From NCBI GenBank assembly GCA_026398695.1, contig JAPLSJ010000131.1:24056-88055 (forward strand): a stretch of 64,000 bases of DNA, read 5' to 3'. The stretch's first letter is position 1, and every line of letters begins with the position of its first letter. The position numbers and the translations under genes were made by a program. This stretch comes from Arenimonas sp. (GTDB taxonomy: Bacteria; Pseudomonadota; Gammaproteobacteria; Xanthomonadales; Xanthomonadaceae). Below the pieces are notes generated by a model. The model ran no database searches and was not told the DNA's origin. It saw nothing but the letters and a program-made list of their open reading frames with translations. Shown piece by piece: positions 29,502 to 39,000 of the stretch.

Positions 29502-29693
29502 ATGAAAACCAACGTTGGCGGCATCGATCGTGGTCTCCGCATCGCCGTGGGCGGCGGCCTGATCGCCTGGGCCGCGGCCTTTGACGGCCCGGCCCTGGCC
29601 TACCTGGGCGTGATTCCCCTGCTGACCGGCGTGTTCGGCATGTGCGGCCTTTATTCGCTGCTGGGCATCAACACCTGCCGCATCAAGGACTGA
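29502..29693 (+). CDS. DUF2892 (YgaP-like) small membrane protein
   Basis: 63 residues with the DUF2892 signature: N-terminal VGGIDRGLRI, two transmembrane helices and FGMCGLYSLLGINTC near the C-terminus with two cysteines. Some relatives are fused to rhodanese domains; here it is free-standing. The weak GGGA upstream supports the ATG at 29502. Its 3' end overlaps the convergent RidA gene by 11 bp. Confidence 0.88.
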   Translation: MKTNVGGIDRGLRIAVGGGLIAWAAAFDGPALAYLGVIPLLTGVFGMCGLYSLLGINTCRIKD

Positions 29694-30183
29694 TCGGCCG
29701 CACGGCGGTCACTTCGATTTCCACCAGGAAGCCCGGGTTGGCGAGCCCGGCCACCTGCATGGTGGAGCGCACCGGCAGCTTGGGCTGTGACTGCGTGCCG
29801 AAGAACTCGCTGTAGCCCTTCATGAAGCCGCCGAAATCCATCCGGCCTTCCATCGCCGGGTCGCCGACCAGGAAGACCTGCATCTTCACCACGTCGCCCA
29901 TGGTCAGGCCCAGGCCCTTGAGCTGGGTTTCGATGGCCTTGAGCACGCTCACCGTCTGCGCCTGGGTGTTGCCGTAGGCGGCGACGGTGTTGGCGGGCGC
30001 AGCGGCGTCGGCCACCGGCGGCACCATGCCGCTGAGGTACACCGTGGTGGCGCCCGCGGGCACTTCCACCGCGGCGGCGATCGGGAAGGTGCTGTTGTTG
30101 GGCAGCTTGTGGCGCACGACTTCGCCTGCGCAGGCAAACGTCGGGGCCAGGACCATCAGCAGGGCGGCGGCGGACTTGATCAT
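29683..30183 (-). CDS. Exported RidA/YjgF family imine deaminase
   Basis: 166 residues with an N-terminal signal peptide (MIKSAAALLMVLAPTFACAG, about 20), unusual for the mostly cytoplasmic RidA family. The RidA fold follows, with the substrate-binding arginine in PVRSTMQV (Arg139) and the conserved VEIEV near the C-terminus. RidA enzymes hydrolyse reactive enamines/imines to ketones and ammonia. Its ATG overlaps the cytochrome c stop (ATGA). With the amine oxidase upstream in the same operon, it probably hydrolyses the imine product in the periplasm (inference). Confidence 0.93.
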   Translation of the reverse strand: MIKSAAALLMVLAPTFACAGEVVRHKLPNNSTFPIAAAVEVPAGATTVYLSGMVPPVADAAAPANTVAAYGNTQAQTVSVLKAIETQLKGLGLTMGDVVKMQVFLVGDPAMEGRMDFGGFMKGYSEFFGTQSQPKLPVRSTMQVAGLANPGFLVEIEVTAVRPISP

Positions 30184-30641
30184 TCCGGGGTTCCTTTCTG
30201 GGGGTGGAGTGCCTTCACTTCGGCGGCCGTGATCGGGTCGCGGTAATCGTTGCCGAAGTTCGTGCGGATGTGGTTGATGACGTTGGCGACCTGCACATCG
30301 GTGAGGAACACCGGCTCGAAGTACGGGCCGATGGTGCGCTCGGGCGAGAACGCGGGCATGTTGCGCCGGCCACCCAGGATCACCACCGCCATGTAGCGCG
30401 ACGAGGCCATGTTGGCATTGCCGGCGAAGGCCGGGTAGCTGCCGCCACCGACCGCGCCCTTGCCGTCGGGCATGTGGCAGCCCTGGCATACCTGGGCGTA
30501 GATTTCGGCGCCGCTCGTGGTGCCCAGGTTGCCCTCGGGCGGCGGCTCGGGCGCCGCCTCGTCGGCCAGCACCGGGGCGATGGCCAGCGCCAGCAGGCAC
30601 AGCGCGGCGGTCCAGCGGGAGCGGTGTTTGCGCGCGGTCAT
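30180..30641 (-). CDS. Periplasmic c-type cytochrome, partner of the amine oxidase
   Basis: 153 residues. Signal peptide (about 1-27, ending LADE) and one haem-attachment motif CQGCH (Cys52, Cys55, His56), with Met95 in NMPAF as the likely sixth ligand, a class I cytochrome c. Start and stop overlap both neighbours by 4 bp (ATGA), so it is translationally coupled to the amine oxidase upstream and RidA downstream. The likely role is to accept electrons from the reduced flavin and pass them to the respiratory chain. Confidence 0.95.
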   Translation of the reverse strand: MTARKHRSRWTAALCLLALAIAPVLADEAAPEPPPEGNLGTTSGAEIYAQVCQGCHMPDGKGAVGGGSYPAFAGNANMASSRYMAVVILGGRRNMPAFSPERTIGPYFEPVFLTDVQVANVINHIRTNFGNDYRDPITAAEVKALHPQKGTPE

Positions 30642-32245
30642 GCGGTGGCTCCCGACAGGGCCTTGTGGTGCAGGCGGCCGATGGCGTCGATGGCCGAGGT
30701 GACCGCGCCCTCCTGCCAGGCCGGCAGGTACGAGGCATGTTCGCCGGCCAGCACGATGCGGCCGTCGATGGCGCACAGGTTGTCGTAGTGCTGGTCGCGC
30801 GTCTCCTGGGTCCACAGCGCGAAGCAGCCCATCGCGCCGGGCGCACGGTGCCAGGCCAGCGACACGCCGTTGTCGAACTCCTGGTCGTACTGCGGGTGCA
30901 GCTGGCGGCCCTGGCGCACCGCTTCGCGCACGCGGTCGGCGGCCGACAGCGAGGTGAAGCGCGCCGCGTCCTTGCCCCACAGGTAGCCGCCCAGCAGCAC
31001 GCCCTTGCCCGGCGCGTGGTAGCCGGTGCTGGGGTAGCCGATGTTGCCGATGGGCTGGTTGGTGTAGCTGATGCCGCCGTAGATGTGCTCGTCCTGTTCC
31101 CAGAAGCGGCGCTTGAACTGCAGGCCCACCTTCACCGCGGCCGCGTAGGGCAGGGCGTTGATGGCGTCGGCCATGGGCCGGCCGACGTTCATCGGCAGCT
31201 GGCCCAGGATCGACAGCGGCAGCGTGCACACGCACCAGTCGGCGCTGGCGGTCTGGCGGCTGCCCGGCTGGGTGGTGTCTTCGAAGGTGGCGCGCACGCC
31301 GTTGCCGTCCTGGTGGATGTCCACCACCTTGGCATTGAAGCGGATCAGGCCCTTGAGCTCGTGCGCGAAGGCTTCGGCGATGCGGTCCATGCCGCCCACG
31401 GGCTGCAGCAGCGTGCTCTGCATTTCATACAGGTCGCCGATGGGCAGCGAGAACCAGAGCTTCGAGTCGAGCATCTGCTTCAGGCCCACCGGCTGCGATG
31501 GCACCGGGCGGCCGCCGAGGCCGCCGCCGGGGTCGCGCTCGAAGCCACGGCGTTCGCTCGACATCAGGTTGCGGGAATACTTGAAGTCATCGTCCAGCGC
31601 GCCCCACCAGCGCAGCGACTCGAGCAGTTTTTCCTGGTCTTCGCGCTCCAGCGGCGCGTCGAGCTTGCCGCCCTGGGTGGCCTTGGCCAGCAGCTCGGCC
31701 ACGTGGCCCTGGTAGTCGGCCTTGACCGCGCGGTGGCGCTGCGGTTTGCCGTCGAAGGCGTCGGTGTGGTGCAGCAGGGCCTGGTGGTTCACCTGCACGA
31801 AGTTTTCCAGCGGCACGCCGAACTGGCGGCAGTAGCCCAGGATGCCGTGGTGGTGGTGCGGCAGCCGCCACGGGCCGGGGTTGATGTACAGGCCGGGGTC
31901 GAACTGGCAGTGCTGGGTTTCCCCGCCCAGCTCGGTGTAATGCACGCCGCCGCGCAGCGTGAGGTTGCGGCCGCCGGCGCGCGCGGCGTATTCGAGCACC
32001 TGCACTTTGTAGCCGGCCTTGCGCAGCTCGTACGCGGCCACCATGCCGGCGATGCCCGCGCCCAGCACCAGCACCGACGCCCCGGGCGGCGCCGCGCCCA
32101 GCTGCGGCGTTCCGCTGAAGGTGGATTCCTCCGCCAGGCCCAGGCTGGCCATGGCCTGGTACATCGCCGCGCTGCCCGCGCTAAGCCCGATCATGCGCAG
32201 CAGACGCCTGCGCGTCATGCCTTCCGCCATTGCGCCGCTCTTCAT
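30638..32245 (-). CDS. Tat-exported flavin amine oxidase (probable dehydrogenase)
   Basis: 535 residues from the ATG at 32245. A twin-arginine signal (TRRRLLRMIG, about 10-20) directs export with FAD bound. GAGIAG and LEYAARAGGR form the N-terminal dinucleotide-binding region. INPGPWRLPHHHHG resembles L-amino-acid/amine oxidase substrate regions. LAGEHASYLPAWQEGA is the C-terminal FAD motif. Stop overlaps the cytochrome c start. The flavin-oxidase-plus-cytochrome arrangement recalls NicA2/CycN, where cytochrome c rather than oxygen is the acceptor. The substrate is unknown; a MAEG start 15 bp downstream is possible. Confidence 0.93.
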   Translation of the reverse strand: MKSGAMAEGMTRRRLLRMIGLSAGSAAMYQAMASLGLAEESTFSGTPQLGAAPPGASVLVLGAGIAGMVAAYELRKAGYKVQVLEYAARAGGRNLTLRGGVHYTELGGETQHCQFDPGLYINPGPWRLPHHHHGILGYCRQFGVPLENFVQVNHQALLHHTDAFDGKPQRHRAVKADYQGHVAELLAKATQGGKLDAPLEREDQEKLLESLRWWGALDDDFKYSRNLMSSERRGFERDPGGGLGGRPVPSQPVGLKQMLDSKLWFSLPIGDLYEMQSTLLQPVGGMDRIAEAFAHELKGLIRFNAKVVDIHQDGNGVRATFEDTTQPGSRQTASADWCVCTLPLSILGQLPMNVGRPMADAINALPYAAAVKVGLQFKRRFWEQDEHIYGGISYTNQPIGNIGYPSTGYHAPGKGVLLGGYLWGKDAARFTSLSAADRVREAVRQGRQLHPQYDQEFDNGVSLAWHRAPGAMGCFALWTQETRDQHYDNLCAIDGRIVLAGEHASYLPAWQEGAVTSAIDAIGRLHHKALSGATA

Positions 32246-32311
32246 TCCCTGTCCCCTGGGGAGGCCGCCGATAGGGCGGCCAAGGTGAAACATACTCCTG
32301 AAACCACGCAA

Positions 32312-32400
32312 AACCCCCGGCACTCCGGCCGCACGCCGGTGGGTCCAGCCGCATCCCGGCCCTTCTGCTAGTGTCGACACGCAAGGATCGGCCGGGGGTT
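32312..32400. promoter_or_regulatory. Divergent regulatory region with long-range inverted repeat
   Basis: The 160-bp gap between the divergent amine oxidase operon and kinase gene contains 10-bp arms AACCCCCGGC (32312-32321) and GCCGGGGGTT (32391-32400). The right arm covers the kinase Shine-Dalgarno region. Between them is the perfect palindrome GTGTCGACAC (32371-32380), next to a -10-like TAGTGT. A transcript containing both arms would hide the kinase RBS. Speculative. Confidence 0.4.
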
Positions 32401-32405
32401 GGGGT

Positions 32406-34802
32406 ATGAAAACTTCGCTCGAAATCCAGGTGTTGCAGCTGTTCGAGCAGGCGCTGGCCCAGCCCGCCGCCGAGCGCATGGCCTGGCTGGCCGGGCAGGC
32501 CCTGGGCGATGACGTGCTGGCGCGCGTGGTGCGCCTGCTGGACGCCGAGCGCGCCGCCACCGCCGTGATTGAACAGACTGCCTTGGCGCCGGACGACGTG
32601 GCGCCCGAATTCCCCAAGGTGGGCGAGCGGCTTGGAAACTATGAGCTGCTCAGGCCGCTGGAAGCCGGCGGCATGGGCGTGGTGTACCTGGGCCGCCGCG
32701 CCGACGACGTCTACGAGCAGCAGGTGGCGATCAAGCTGGTGCGTCCGGTGCACCTGCTGGCGGCCGCCGATTTCCGCCGCCAGCTGATTTCGCGCTTCGA
32801 GGACGAGCGCTCGATCCTGGCGCGCATGAGCCACCCCAACGTGGCGCGCATCCTGGACGGCGGCAGCACCGCCGGCGGCATTCCCTATCTGGTGATGGAA
32901 TACGTCGACGGCGTGTCGCTGACCGACTACTGCCGCAACCAAAAGCTCGACGTGCCGGCGCGCCTGGCGCTGTTCTGCAAAGTCTGCGACGGCGTGCAGG
33001 AGGCGCATCGCCACTTGATCGTGCACCGCGACCTCAAGCCCGACAACATCCTGGTCGGTGCCAATGGTGAGCCGCGCCTGCTCGATTTCGGCATCGCCAA
33101 GATCCTCGAACAGGAGCCGCTCAACGCCGACAAGGGCACGTCGCTTTCTGCCATGACGCCCGCCTACGCCAGCCCCGAGCAGGTAAGGCAGGAAGCGCTC
33201 ACCACCAGTTCCGACGTCTATTCGCTGGGCGTGGTGCTGTACCAGCTGCTGGCTGGCGTGCGTCCCTACGAGCTGGCCGGCCTGCGGCCGGCCGAAGCCG
33301 AGCACCTTGTCTGCGAAACGCTGCCCGAGTCGATGCACAAGATGCTGGACAAAGCGGCGATCACCGACGGCGAGCGCAAGCTGCGCCGCAGCCAGCTGGC
33401 GCCGGACGTGGAGCGCATCGTCGCCAGGGCGATGCACAAGGAGTCGGCGCGGCGCTACGGTTCGGCGCAGGAGCTGGCCGACGACATACGCCGCTACCTG
33501 TCCGGCCAGCCCGTACAGGCACACCCGGATTCAGTGGGCTACCGCGCGCGCAAGTTCCTGGGCCGCCATCGCATCGGTGCGGCCGCGGCGACGCTGGCGC
33601 TGGCGGCCATCCTCACCGCCAGCGGCGTGGCGTTCTGGCAGGCGGGCCAGGCGCGCCGTGCGGCCAGTGACATGGGTGAGATCAACGGGTTCCTGATGGA
33701 CGTGCTGCGCATGTCCAACCCCTACGAAACGGCGGGCGAGCTGAGCCTCAGCGATGCCGTGGACAGCGCCCTGGTGCAGGTGGACAAACGCTTCGCCGGG
33801 CGCCCGGCATTGTCCGCGGGCGTGCGCTTCGCGCTGGGCTACAGCATGCTCAGCCGCAACCAGCTGGCCCTCGCCGAGCCGCAGCTGGCGCTGGCGCTGG
33901 CCGATAGCCAGGCGTCGATGGGCGCGCAGGCGCTGCGCACCCTGCAGATCCGCGAGGCCATCGCCCAGCTGCGCATCGCCCAGGGCCGCACGAAGGAAGC
34001 CGAGGCCGACCTGCTGTCGGTGCTGGCCGACATCGAGGCCAGCGGGCAGACAGCAGATCCGCTGTACCTGCTGGTGCTCAACAACATCGGCCAGCTCTAC
34101 CTCGACCAGGAGCGCTACCCGGAGGCCCGCAGCTACCTGGAGAAGGCGCGCGCGCAGCCGGAGCCCAAGGCCGGCACGGCATCAGCCGACACCCGGGCCA
34201 TCCTGGTGTCCAACCTGGCCTACGTGGCCCATGGGCTGGGTGAGCTGGACCAGGCCGACCGGTTGTTCGACGAGGCCGAGGCCGAGTTCCGCAAGGTGCG
34301 CCCCGGCGGCAGCGCCGAGCTGGCGTCGCTGATGAACAACCGCGCCTTCCTGCTGGACGAACAGGGCAAGGCCGACGAGGCCTACGCCCTGCGCCAGGCC
34401 TCGCTGGCGATGCGCGAAGCGGCGCTGGGCGGCGAACATCCCTCGCTGGTGCCGCCGCTGATGGACCTGGCGCAGAGCGCCCTGATGCGGGGCGACGCGG
34501 AAGTGGGCCTGGCCCTGGCCACCCGCGCCGTGGCCATTTCTCGCACGGCGTTCCCGCAGCCCCATGCCGACACCGTGTTCGCCCTCGGCATCCAGGCCGG
34601 CGCGCTGATCAACAACAAGCGCTTCCTCGACGCGGGTGAAGCCATCAGCCTCGCCGAAGCCGATCTGGCCCGGCTCGACGCGCCGCCGGAGTACATCGTG
34701 CAGGGCATCGGCTACGTGCGGCAGGGCCTGTGCAAGCGGCCGCGCACGCCGCCGGTGCCTTCCTGCGCCGGCATCGAGCCCACGGAGCCCGCCCTGCCCT
34801 GA
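32406..34802 (+). CDS. Transmembrane Ser/Thr protein kinase with TPR-like repeats
   Basis: 798 residues. A short N-terminal helical region (1-70) precedes a Hanks-type kinase domain (about 78-345): glycine loop EAGGMGVVYLG, Lys110 in VAIKL, catalytic HRDLKPDN (Asp209), DFG (227-229) and the APE-like ASPE. One transmembrane helix follows (about 391-411), then a C-terminal half (about 430-780) of helical TPR-like repeats with typical alternation of Ala, Tyr and Leu. The layout is common in xanthomonads, with the repeats on the periplasmic side as a possible sensor. Its substrate is unknown. It is divergent from the amine oxidase operon. Confidence 0.93.
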   Translation: MKTSLEIQVLQLFEQALAQPAAERMAWLAGQALGDDVLARVVRLLDAERAATAVIEQTALAPDDVAPEFPKVGERLGNYELLRPLEAGGMGVVYLGRRADDVYEQQVAIKLVRPVHLLAAADFRRQLISRFEDERSILARMSHPNVARILDGGSTAGGIPYLVMEYVDGVSLTDYCRNQKLDVPARLALFCKVCDGVQEAHRHLIVHRDLKPDNILVGANGEPRLLDFGIAKILEQEPLNADKGTSLSAMTPAYASPEQVRQEALTTSSDVYSLGVVLYQLLAGVRPYELAGLRPAEAEHLVCETLPESMHKMLDKAAITDGERKLRRSQLAPDVERIVARAMHKESARRYGSAQELADDIRRYLSGQPVQAHPDSVGYRARKFLGRHRIGAAAATLALAAILTASGVAFWQAGQARRAASDMGEINGFLMDVLRMSNPYETAGELSLSDAVDSALVQVDKRFAGRPALSAGVRFALGYSMLSRNQLALAEPQLALALADSQASMGAQALRTLQIREAIAQLRIAQGRTKEAEADLLSVLADIEASGQTADPLYLLVLNNIGQLYLDQERYPEARSYLEKARAQPEPKAGTASADTRAILVSNLAYVAHGLGELDQADRLFDEAEAEFRKVRPGGSAELASLMNNRAFLLDEQGKADEAYALRQASLAMREAALGGEHPSLVPPLMDLAQSALMRGDAEVGLALATRAVAISRTAFPQPHADTVFALGIQAGALINNKRFLDAGEAISLAEADLARLDAPPEYIVQGIGYVRQGLCKRPRTPPVPSCAGIEPTEPALP

Positions 34803-34978
34803 GCCGCGCTGGCCGCCGGACTGCGCGAATCGATTTGCCGAGGGGCGGGCCTGGCGCTGGCGGGCTGCGGCGTCGCCAAGGGCCAGCGGTCCGGTGCAGA
34901 CTAGCCGGAGGCCGTCGTCCGTCGCGGCCATGGCTTTCGAGCCATCCTGGCACTGTCATCCAAGGGATTGGACCCACC

Positions 34979-36043
34979 ATGAGCCGCGTTGCCGACAGCG
35001 AACCAGGGGCCCGGCTTTCGGGCAGGCTGGCCGATGCGTGGAGTTCGGGCCGGAACAACTTCGGCCTGATCCGGCTGTGCGCCGCCTGGCTGGTGATCTG
35101 GTCCCATGCCTGGGCCATCACGGGTACGCCGGGCACTGACCTGTTCGGCCGCTTCTCGACCCGTTCGGCCGGCGCGCTGGCGGTGGACGTGTTCTTCCTC
35201 GTCAGTGGCTTCCTGGTCGCGGCCAGCCTCCAGCGCGGAACGGTGCGCCAGTTCCTGCTGGCGCGCGTGCTGCGCATCTTCCCGGCGCTGATCGCCTGCA
35301 TCGGGCTGACCGTGCTGGTCCTTGGCCCGCTGCTGACCACATCAGGCACCTATTGGCGCGAGCCCGGCACCTGGAACTACCTGTGGTCGAACGCCACGCT
35401 GTGGCGGGCCGAATTCTTCCTGCCGGGCGTCTTCGAGACGCTGCCGCGGACCGCCGTCAACGGCTCGCTTTGGACACTGCCGATCGAAGGCCGGCTCTAC
35501 CTGCTGCTGCTGGTTGCCGGGCTGCTGGGTGCGCTGGCGCCGCGGCGCTTCGTTGGACTCTGGCTGCTGGCGATCATCGGCGCGGGTGCCTGCGCCTGGT
35601 GGCAACGGCCCCTGCCCCAGCATCTGGAGTACCTGTTCTGGGCGACGGCCTTCTTCATCACCGGCAGCCTGTTCTGGATCGTGCGTGACCGGGTGGTGCT
35701 GAAGCCCTGGCTGCTGGTGCCGCTGTTCGCAGCGGCTGTGTTGCTGCGCGGAAGCCCCTGGTTCGTGCCGGCCTACTTTGCCGCCGTTGCCTACGGCACG
35801 TTCTGCCTGGCTTTCCTGGCCCGGCTGCCTGTCATCGACCGGACCGACTTGTCTTATGGGCTGTACCTCTACGGCTGGCCGATGCAGCAGTTGGCGCTGT
35901 TGCTTGGCGCCACCAGCGTGATGGCAAACACGCTGGTGGCGAGCGTCATGGCGCTGGCCTGCGCGGCACTGTCATGGTTCCTGATCGAGAAGCCTGCGCT
36001 GGCGCTGAAGCCTCGCCGGGCAGCGAGGCCAGCCGCCGCCTGA
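34979..36043 (+). CDS. Acyltransferase 3 family membrane protein
   Basis: 354 residues from the ATG at 34979 (AAGGGA upstream). About ten transmembrane helices. The N-terminal RLCAAWLVIWSHAW carries the family's histidine in the first helix, and GALAVDVFFLVSGFL is the second diagnostic motif. The protein transfers acyl groups (often acetyl) to sugars of surface polysaccharide or LPS. The substrate is unknown and no polysaccharide cluster is adjacent. The preceding 176-bp gap shows no gene. It converges on an RND permease gene 12 bp downstream. Confidence 0.92.
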   Translation: MSRVADSEPGARLSGRLADAWSSGRNNFGLIRLCAAWLVIWSHAWAITGTPGTDLFGRFSTRSAGALAVDVFFLVSGFLVAASLQRGTVRQFLLARVLRIFPALIACIGLTVLVLGPLLTTSGTYWREPGTWNYLWSNATLWRAEFFLPGVFETLPRTAVNGSLWTLPIEGRLYLLLLVAGLLGALAPRRFVGLWLLAIIGAGACAWWQRPLPQHLEYLFWATAFFITGSLFWIVRDRVVLKPWLLVPLFAAAVLLRGSPWFVPAYFAAVAYGTFCLAFLARLPVIDRTDLSYGLYLYGWPMQQLALLLGATSVMANTLVASVMALACAALSWFLIEKPALALKPRRAARPAAA

Positions 36044-36055
36044 GCGCGCCGGCGA

Positions 36056-39000
36056 TCAGGCCGGGCGGTGTCGGGTGAACCGCCGCGTGAAGTCTTCCAT
36101 CGCCGCGAAGGCCGCCGGGATCACCACCAGGCTCAGCAGGGTGGACGTAATCAGTCCGCCGATCACGGCCACGGCCATGGGCTGGCGGAAGGCGGCGTCG
36201 GCACCGAAACCCAGGGCGATCGGCAGCATGCCGGCGGTCATGGCGATGGTGGTCATGATCACCGGGCGGGCGCGCTTGCGGCAGGCGTCCACCAGGGCGT
36301 CGTGCATGCTCATGCCGTGCTGGTCTTCGGCGATGACGGCGTAGTCCACCAGCAGGATCGAGTTCTTGGTGGCGATGCCGATCAGCATCAGCAGGCCGAT
36401 CAGCGCCGGCAGCGACAGCAGCGTGCCGGTGATGAGCATCAGCCCGAACGCGCCGCCGGCCGACAGCGGCACCGCCATCAGGATGATCAGCGGGTGGCTG
36501 GCGTGGTTGAACAGAAGCAGCAGCACCGCATAGACGCAGAACAGCCCGGCGGCCATCGCCAGCGCGAAACCGACGAAGAGTTCGACGAAGATTTCCGAGT
36601 CGCCGGTGTTCTGCACCTGCACGCCCGGGGGAAGCCGCTGCAGCGAAGGCAGCTTTTCCACCTCGGCCATCACGTCGCCCAGCGGGCGGCCGTTGAGTTC
36701 GGCGGTGAAAGTGATGTTGCGCTGGCGGCCGAAGCGGTTGACCTGCGACGGGCCGGTGCCGGCGCGGATGTCCGCCACGGCCGACAGCGGCACCGTGCCG
36801 CCCTTGGCGCTGGGCACGCGCAGCAGCGACAGCAGCGCCTCGTCCGACAGCGCGTCCTGTTCCAGGCGCACGCGGATCGGCACCTGGCGGTCGGGCAGGT
36901 TGAGCTTGGCCAGGCGCTGGCGGAAATCGCCGCTGGTGGCGATGCGCGCGGCTTCGGCGATGTCCAGCGTGGACACGCCCAGGTCGGCGGCGCGCCGCGC
37001 GTCCGGCACGATCACCAGCTCCGGGCGCAGCAGCGAGGCGGTGGAGCTGATGGTGCCCAGGCCCTGGATCGAGCGCAGGTCGCGCTCGAATTCGCCGGCG
37101 GCCTGGTACAGGCGCACCGGGTCGTCGCCGCTGAGCACCAGCATCAGCTGCTCGCCGGGCTCGCTGCTGAGGAAGCGCTGGCGCACGCCGGGCAGTTGTT
37201 CCAGCCGCTCGCGCACTTCGCGCTCGAGCTCCTTCTGCGAGCGCTTGCGATCGCTGTCCGGGCCCCAGTCGAGCACCATCGTCACCTTGCGCACTTCGCC
37301 GATGCCGTTCACGGCCGGGTCGCCCAGGTCCAGCACGCCGCCGACGGTGGCGTAGGCCTGGCGCAGTTCGGGCATGTCCTTGATCAGCGCGCGGGCGCGC
37401 TCGCTCATCGCCGCGGTCTGGTCCAGGCGCGCGCCCGGCGGCAGCTCCAGGCTCAGGTTGCTGCGGCCCAGGTCGGAGCCTGGGATGAAGGTGGCCGGGA
37501 TGAAGGGCAGCAGGCCCAGCGAGCCGATGAACATCAGCAGCGCCAGCCCCAGGGTCTTGAAGCGGTTGGCCAGCGCCCATTCCACCAGCACCAGGTAGCG
37601 CTTCATCAGCGCCGATTCCTTCTCGGCGTGCGGCTTGGGCTTGAGCTGGTAGGCGGCCATCATCGGCGTCAGCAGGCGCGCCACCATCAGCGAGAACAGC
37701 ACCGCCGTGGCCGCGGTCCAGCCGAACTCCAGGAAGAACTTGCCGGCGATGCCGGGCATGAAGGCCACCGGGATGAACACGGCGGCCAGCGTGGCCGAGG
37801 TGGCGATCACGGCCAGGCCGATTTCATCGGCGGCTTCGGTGGCGGCCTGCTTGGGCGACTTGCCCATGGCCAGGTGGCGGTCGATGTTCTCCACCTCCAC
37901 GATGGCGTCGTCCACCAGGATGCCCACCACCACCGCCAGCGCCAGCAGCGTGATCATGTTGAGGCTGAAGCCGAACAGCCAGATGGCGCCGAAGGTGGGG
38001 ATGATGGACAGCGGCAGCGCCAGCGCCGAAATCCACGTGGCGCGCCAGTCGCGCAGGAACCACCACACCACCAGCACCGCCAGCAGCGCGCCTTCCCACA
38101 GCATGGTCATGGACGAACTGAACGACGCGCGCACCTCGTCGATGGCGGTGCTCACCAGCTTGAACTGGATGCGCGGGTTTTCCGCCTGCAGCGCCTTGAT
38201 GGCTTCCTCGATGCCTTCGCCCACTTCGATCTCGCTCGAGCCGCGCGTGCGGCTGATGCCGAAGCTCACCACCGGCTGGCCGTCGATCAGCGCCAGCTGG
38301 CGTCGTTCGGCGTGGCCGTCGGTGATCGTGGCTAGCGCCGACAGCGGCAGCTGGCGGCCGTCGGGCAGCACGATCGGGAACTGTTCCAGGGTCTGCGCGC
38401 TGTCCACGGTGCCGACGGCGCGGATGGCCTGCTCGCTGCTGCCCTGGGTGGCGCGGCCGCCCGAGCGCTCCACCTGCGAGCGCGCCAGCTGCGCCGACAC
38501 TTCGCCGGCGGTGATGCCGTACGCCGACAGCACGCCCGGGCGCAGGTCCACCTGCACCTCGCGGGTGATGCCGCCGCTGCGCACCACGGTGCCCACGCCG
38601 CGCACCGAGAACAGTTTCTTGGTGACGTCGTTGTCCACGAACCAGCTCAGCTCGTCCTCGCCCAGGCTGTCGGACGCCACGGCGTAGGTGACCAGGGTGC
38701 CGCCGACGATGTCGATCTTGGCGACCAGGGGTTCTTCGACGTCGGCCGGCAGGTCGGCGCGGATGCGCGTGACGGCGTCGCGCACTTCGTCCAGCGATTC
38801 GTTGAGGTCCTTGCCGATGCGGAACTCCACGAACGTGGTGGACGAACCTTCGGTGACCGCGCTGACGAGCTTGTTGATGTCCGGCAGGCTGGCCACGGAG
38901 TCTTCGATCTTGCGCGTGACTTCGGTCTCGAGCTGGCTCGGCGTGGCGCCGGGCAGCACCACGGTGACGGTGACGCCGGGGTAGGACACGTCCGGGAAGC

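Noticed and set aside
36068..38335. 755-residue frame opposite the RND permease
   Set aside because: Composition of a shadow frame; no family features.
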